DNA from: Conidiobolus incongruus B7586
Taxonomy: Eukaryota; Entomophthoromycota; Entomophthoromycetes; Entomophthorales; Conidiobolaceae
DNA: 11,505 nucleotides
Reading direction: 5' to 3'
NCBI GenBank assembly: GCA_000697335.1
Contig: JNEM01006338.1
Span: 1-11,505 of the forward strand
Part shown: positions 7,690 to 11,505 of the stretch, piece after piece
Layout: the number at the start of each line of letters is the position of its first letter
How positions within the stretch are numbered: the first letter of the stretch is position 1
Notes under the pieces: model-generated
Seen by the model: the letters and a program-made list of their open reading frames with translations, nothing else
Told to the model about the DNA's origin: nothing
Database searches by the model: none
Program-made: the position numbers and the translations under genes

Positions 7690-8908
7690 TTACGATGCTG
7701 GAATAGAGTTACTATGACGTGCTTGTTTAGCTTTTTTGATTCGCATCAAAGTGAAAGAAAAGTATTCGTCTAATGTCATATTGGAGCCAATCTAAAGATA
7801 AAATATTAGTAAATAAAAAAATAAAGAAGTGTTACAATGCATTACCGATTGTTTGATTGGTTTGGATGATTCGGAGCTTGAGAGTTGATCCATTAGTTCG
7901 ATTAATTCAAGTACTAGTTTAGGTGTAGATTGATCTGATGTAAGCCATCTAGGTTGAAATCTTTCTAATTCAGGGTCTCCACGTTTTTTGGCGATCATGG
8001 TATTATACTAAAAAACAAGAATTAATATCGGTAAATTATATTATATTTAAATATTTAACTTACAGGCCCTAATACAGTATTAAAAGAGATTAAAGCCTGA
8101 TTCGATTTATTTTCGGATAATATAATATCTTCAATTTCGCCATATTTACTAAACACTGAAATAAGTGTATATCTATCAATATTTAGAAAAGATTTCCATT
8201 TAACACCAAGACTCAACTCTTGAGATGTAAGTTCCAATTTAAAACGTTCAATCTGTTCCTTTAACTGATACCCTCTATTAAAGGTTGGAGGTGGCGAAGG
8301 CGACAATTCTTCCTCCACTTCAAAATCGTAATATTCTTTGGGTCTAGATTGTTTACGCAATCTTTCCAACTAAACAATTTTATTAATGTCTTAAACTGAA
8401 AAATACTTCTAAAATAACTTACTTCAGCTTCCAACTTAGCTTTAGCTTCTAATTCCTTTTCCTTCTGTCGTCTGGCATTTTGTTCATCTCTCTCCAATTC
8501 TAAAAGCAATGTTAGTAATCCAAATTAATATAGGGTCATTAGTCAGTGTTTACCTTTTATTTTTTCATTTCTAACTCTATCTAACTCCCTCCTCTTTCTG
8601 ATCTTTTCTAATTGGGTTCTCAAATAATTATCATAAGCTTGTCTAGCACTTATATCACTCAATACATCATAAACTTTAGTTAATTTTCTGAATAATTCCT
8701 CTAAAAAAGAATAAATATCGGATTTTGAGATGTATTATTCAATTAATTTACCAGCTTGAGGATTATCAGGATTCTTATCGGGATGGTATTTTAAACTTGT
8801 CTTCCTATAAGCTCTTTTTATTTCACTTAAACTACTGTCTAGTGAAATGTTTAAAAATTCGTAGTAGTTTAATTCTTTGCCGTCTATTTTGATAAATTGA
8901 GATTCCAT
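7690..8908 (-). CDS. DNAJC17/Cwf23-type spliceosomal J protein with RRM, 6 exons, 316 aa
   Basis: On the minus strand the exons are 8908-8752, 8700-8554, 8499-8423, 8369-8064, 8007-7846 and 7791-7690; introns are 51, 54, 53, 56 and 54 bp, all GT..AG, with TACTAAC-like branch sites in introns 2 and 5. The product starts [22 protein letters not shown] domain occupies about residues 14-80, with the HPD triad at 42-44 (KYHPDKNP) that stimulates Hsp70 ATPase. A long charged helix follows (about 82-135, [16 protein letters not shown]). An RRM-like domain lies at about 179-238 (LGVKWKS ... [12 protein letters not shown] ... NQALISF). J domain, charged helix and RRM in this order, and a length near 300, match DNAJC17 and fission-yeast Cwf23, which associate with spliceosomal complexes in the nucleus. 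The C-terminus ends [18 protein letters not shown]. The RNP1-equivalent strand lacks the usual aromatic residues, so RNA binding is uncertain. Confidence 0.9.
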
Positions 8909-9344
8909 TTTTATTTAATTTTTATTATCTTTTCTATTCATGCATTATTTTGTAATGATTGATAGGATTTTTATATTGTTGAGCTGTATTTAACTTTATG
9001 GGATCAAAATAACTATTCTTAAAATAAATTTTGTGATGAGTATTATTGGTTATTAAGTTCATTGATTATGGTAATATACTGTAAAATTCACATCATACTT
9101 GAAATTATAATTCTAAGATAATGCAATAATAATACATATGGATAATATCCTGGTAAATGTGTTGTTTTTGACACTTTGAAGTTTATTTGATTTATTATAT
9201 TAAGTGATATCGAAATAAGGGTATTGAAAATATGGATAAATGCTTTTATTTCAATGGTTAAATTTAATTAAGGGATATTCATTATGATAAGTTCGAAAAT
9301 AAATAAGGATCATAGTAATTTACAATATAAAGTGAATTCAAATA
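8909..9344. other. Intergenic gap, promoter side of the DNAJC17 gene
   Basis: A+T-rich, without a supportable ORF. It is upstream of the minus-strand DNAJC17 gene and downstream of the next minus-strand gene. Minus-strand AATAAA strings at 9245-9250, 9191-9196 and 9182-9187 are candidate poly(A) signals for the gene ending at 9345. No clear promoter element could be singled out. Confidence 0.5.
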
Positions 9345-10115
9345 TCAGCGATGGTTGATGATTTTATGACGACGCTTTGATTTTACAAACTCTGAGTACC
9401 ATTCAAACTTCGTTAAATCGAAAGATTTTGGTTTTGAAATATACTGTTTCATCGATTTTGTTATATATGGGGGGTATAGAGTATCTGCTAAGAAAGGTCG
9501 CGTTACTTTTGGTCTCAATACCTGACGGACTAGAGATGCGTCGTTCATAATAAAATGGTCAAAAACCTTGGGTTTGAGGTAATTCGGTTTGTGGGCAATT
9601 GGCTTCGAATCTTTAGCTTTATTATGATTGTGATTCCTTTTTAATTTCTTATAAGGGATAGTATGATAATTTTGCACCAGTTTCTGCTGAGCTTTGGCAT
9701 ATTTTGCCAACTCTTGCTCTCTCTTGAAATACTGTTTTTCCCTCTTCAATAAGCTGTGGTGATATTGCTCAAAATTAGGCTCATTTTCTAAATCTGTGGG
9801 GTGATTGCTTTGAATTTTTTGAGATTGTAAAATGGAAGAATTGATAGCTTTTAAATCCGCGCCTCTTAACTTTTTAAACCCGAGGTTATTTCCCTTAGTT
9901 TTGGGTTTATTTTTCTTTTTGCTAGATTGCAAAAGATCCAAATCGAATTCGGAATGGATGATTTGTAGCTGGTGATTTTCTAATCGTTTTGCCTTCTCCC
10001 TCAGCTGGTCATCTTCTACCTTAATAGCTAGCGGTGTAATCGGATAGAGTGGAGGTGGTTTTCTGTTTCTGCGAGGCAGCACTCGATGCTCAACAGTTAA
10101 TTTGGTCTTTCTCAT
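9345..10115 (-). CDS. Very basic single-exon protein, 256 aa, function unknown
   Basis: An uninterrupted minus-strand frame from ATG at 10115-10113 to TGA at 9347-9345. It is rich in Lys, Arg, Asn, His and Gln. Residues 14-25 are basic then proline-rich (PRRNRKPPPLYP). A lysine cluster SKKKNKPKTK (65-74) and KKLKRNHNHNK (156-166) look like nuclear or nucleolar targeting or nucleic-acid-binding segments. Residues about 122-148 (LLKREKQYFKREQELAKYAK) may form a short charged helix. The C-terminal 70 residues look the most ordered, with VRQVLRPKVTRPFLADTLYP (196-215) and FDLTKFEWYSEFVKSKRR (232-249). No family is recognised. Length, composition and lack of in-frame stops make a real gene likely. 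The downstream DNAJC17 gene is on the same strand but 436 bp away, so they are separate units. Chromatin, ribosome-biogenesis or mitochondrial roles are all possible. Confidence 0.8.
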   Translation of the reverse strand: MRKTKLTVEHRVLPRRNRKPPPLYPITPLAIKVEDDQLREKAKRLENHQLQIIHSEFDLDLLQSSKKKNKPKTKGNNLGFKKLRGADLKAINSSILQSQKIQSNHPTDLENEPNFEQYHHSLLKREKQYFKREQELAKYAKAQQKLVQNYHTIPYKKLKRNHNHNKAKDSKPIAHKPNYLKPKVFDHFIMNDASLVRQVLRPKVTRPFLADTLYPPYITKSMKQYISKPKSFDLTKFEWYSEFVKSKRRHKIINHR

Positions 10116-11505
10116 AATTTAATGAAACTTTGATTCATTTTAATCAAGAACATCTAAATAAACAATTAAATTCATTCTAATAAAATTGTGATTTAATTTA
10201 GTGATCCTTCCTAAATTTAGATACTATTTGAAATGTTTCGCAAATTTATAAATATAGTAGGTAAACAAATCATTTTGAAAATCTCATTATCAGATTGTTT
10301 GATTAAAAATGAGATATTAGATTCAAATATCCTAGTTCACCTCATTAACCAAAATATTTCAATAATAATTCAAATTTTAAATAATGGAATTCTTTAAAAT
10401 CAAATTTGAATATAATTTTCTATATATAATTTTCAAAAATAAATTAACTATAATAAAATTTAAAATTCTGATAATATTTTCATTATCCTTTTACCCTTTT
10501 ATCAATATTACATTCAATTCTAATTTTTACTCAAAAAAATCAATTATTTTCAATTAATCTATTATTTCTATATTTTTAAATATATTATATAATCCTTTAT
10601 GTGATAATTTACAAAGAAAATAAACATTCATTATTTAATAAATACATATATTTATATTATTATATATTATTTTTAACAATAAGTCTTATTTTTGATACAG
10701 CCTATTTAATTTGTATTTTTAATATTTTAATTTAATTAACTAATATAAAAAAATTACAAAGTTTCACCTAATCTCAAACAAATATAAAAAGTATTATATA
10801 AACAATGCAAAATTTTTTTCCTCGACAATTGTCATTATTTTCTATATTCTAATTTTATTTGTTGAAATTTATTTTTATATAGATATATATTTTTATTCTT
10901 TTAAATCAATTATAATTGTATAAATTATTACTAAATAAATATAGTATATATGTATTTTCTAGTTATATTTAATTGAAAATTTTTAACCATTTTCACTTTT
11001 TATCAATTAGAATTAATAGATATGATTATTAATTTCAAATAAATATTTTATTTTAGTTTATTTTTGGTACAGGATTATATTGAGTAATCTGATATTATTA
11101 ATTATAATGACTTAATCAAATATTTTAAGATCTTAATTAATACTTAGTAAATTTTTAATAATTAAAGTTATTTGAATTTTTTAAGATTATTGAATTAAAT
11201 AAATCAAGTTTAAATTATTGAAACTTAAAATTTATATTTTATTAATAATTAATTCAAAAATGACAAATTTTTTATTTCTGATATTTCAAATTTATTACTA
11301 ATTTTGAAAATTAAATATATATAAAATATATAGGAAAATAAATATTTTTACAATATATATTTATAGTAGTTTTAAAAATAAATCATAAAATTAAATTATC
11401 TATATATTTATTTATAATTTAAATTATTTTTAATTAAATTAAATTATAATTTATAATTTAATTTCATTATTTGATAATAATTAACTATATTTGATTATAT
11501 TTCAT
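10116..11505. other. A+T-rich non-coding stretch to the window edge
   Basis: Almost entirely A/T with dense stops in every frame; no exon, RNA gene or tandem array was recognised. The first part is the promoter side of the minus-strand gene starting at 10115. A hairpin with 8-bp arms, ATCTCATT (10281-10288) and AATGAGAT (10308-10315), lies about 170 bp upstream of that start. Confidence 0.6.
11436..11464. repeat. 29-bp near-palindrome, A/T only
   Basis: Arm AAATTAAATTATA (11436-11448), a three-base centre ATT, then the exact reverse complement TATAATTTAATTT (11452-11464). Because both arms contain only A and T in a nearly pure A/T region, chance is more likely here than for the other palindromes. 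Confidence 0.5.

Noticed and set aside
7792-8509. Three separate small minus-strand genes
   Set aside because: These frames run into introns; joining exons at GT..AG sites gives one continuous DNAJC17-type protein.
1-11505. tRNA genes, rRNA, CRISPR arrays, telomeric repeats
   Set aside because: No B-box, conserved rRNA segment, regularly spaced repeats or TTAGGG-like arrays were found on either strand.

Overview
The window looks like nuclear DNA of a very A+T-rich fungus. Two gene models with clear family identity carry short introns (51-58 bp) with GT..AG ends and, in several, TACTAAC/ACTAAC-like branch points. The family content (a Mis18 kinetochore protein and a DNAJC17/Cwf23 spliceosomal J protein) fits a fungus that keeps an S. 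pombe-like gene set, and the base composition suggests an early-diverging lineage. The lineage is inference; no rRNA, tRNA or mitochondrial marker is present to fix it.

Layout. 1-422: the 3' end of an unidentified open reading frame with unusual A/C-rich, G-poor composition, then a short untranslated stretch, AATAAA and an 11-A tract, which together look like the tail of a retroposed element. 466-1523 (+): a five-exon Mis18 gene (276 aa when spliced), starting only 43 bp after that A tract. 1524-4840: a 3.3-kb gene-poor, extremely A+T-rich gap containing several perfect or near-perfect palindromes and one small coding-like island near 4336-4497. 4841-6757 (+): an intronless, serine-rich, mostly disordered 638-aa protein with a coiled coil, a four-copy internal repeat and a proline-rich SH3-ligand-like motif; not recognised. 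6758-7689: a convergent intergenic gap with another long palindrome. 7690-8908 (-): a six-exon DNAJC17/Cwf23 gene (316 aa; J domain, charged helix, RRM). 8909-9344: short intergenic gap. 9345-10115 (-): a single-exon, very basic 256-aa protein, not recognised. 10116-11505: A+T-rich sequence without a recognisable gene.

The genes do not form an obvious pathway. Mis18 acts in loading the centromeric histone CENP-A and DNAJC17/Cwf23 acts with the spliceosome; their proximity looks incidental. The observations most worth checking are the retroposon-like tail in the Mis18 promoter, a candidate SUMO-interacting motif in the Mis18 C-terminal extension, the series of long palindromes in the intergenic gaps, and the two unrecognised proteins. 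I found no convincing evidence of a new multi-gene system.
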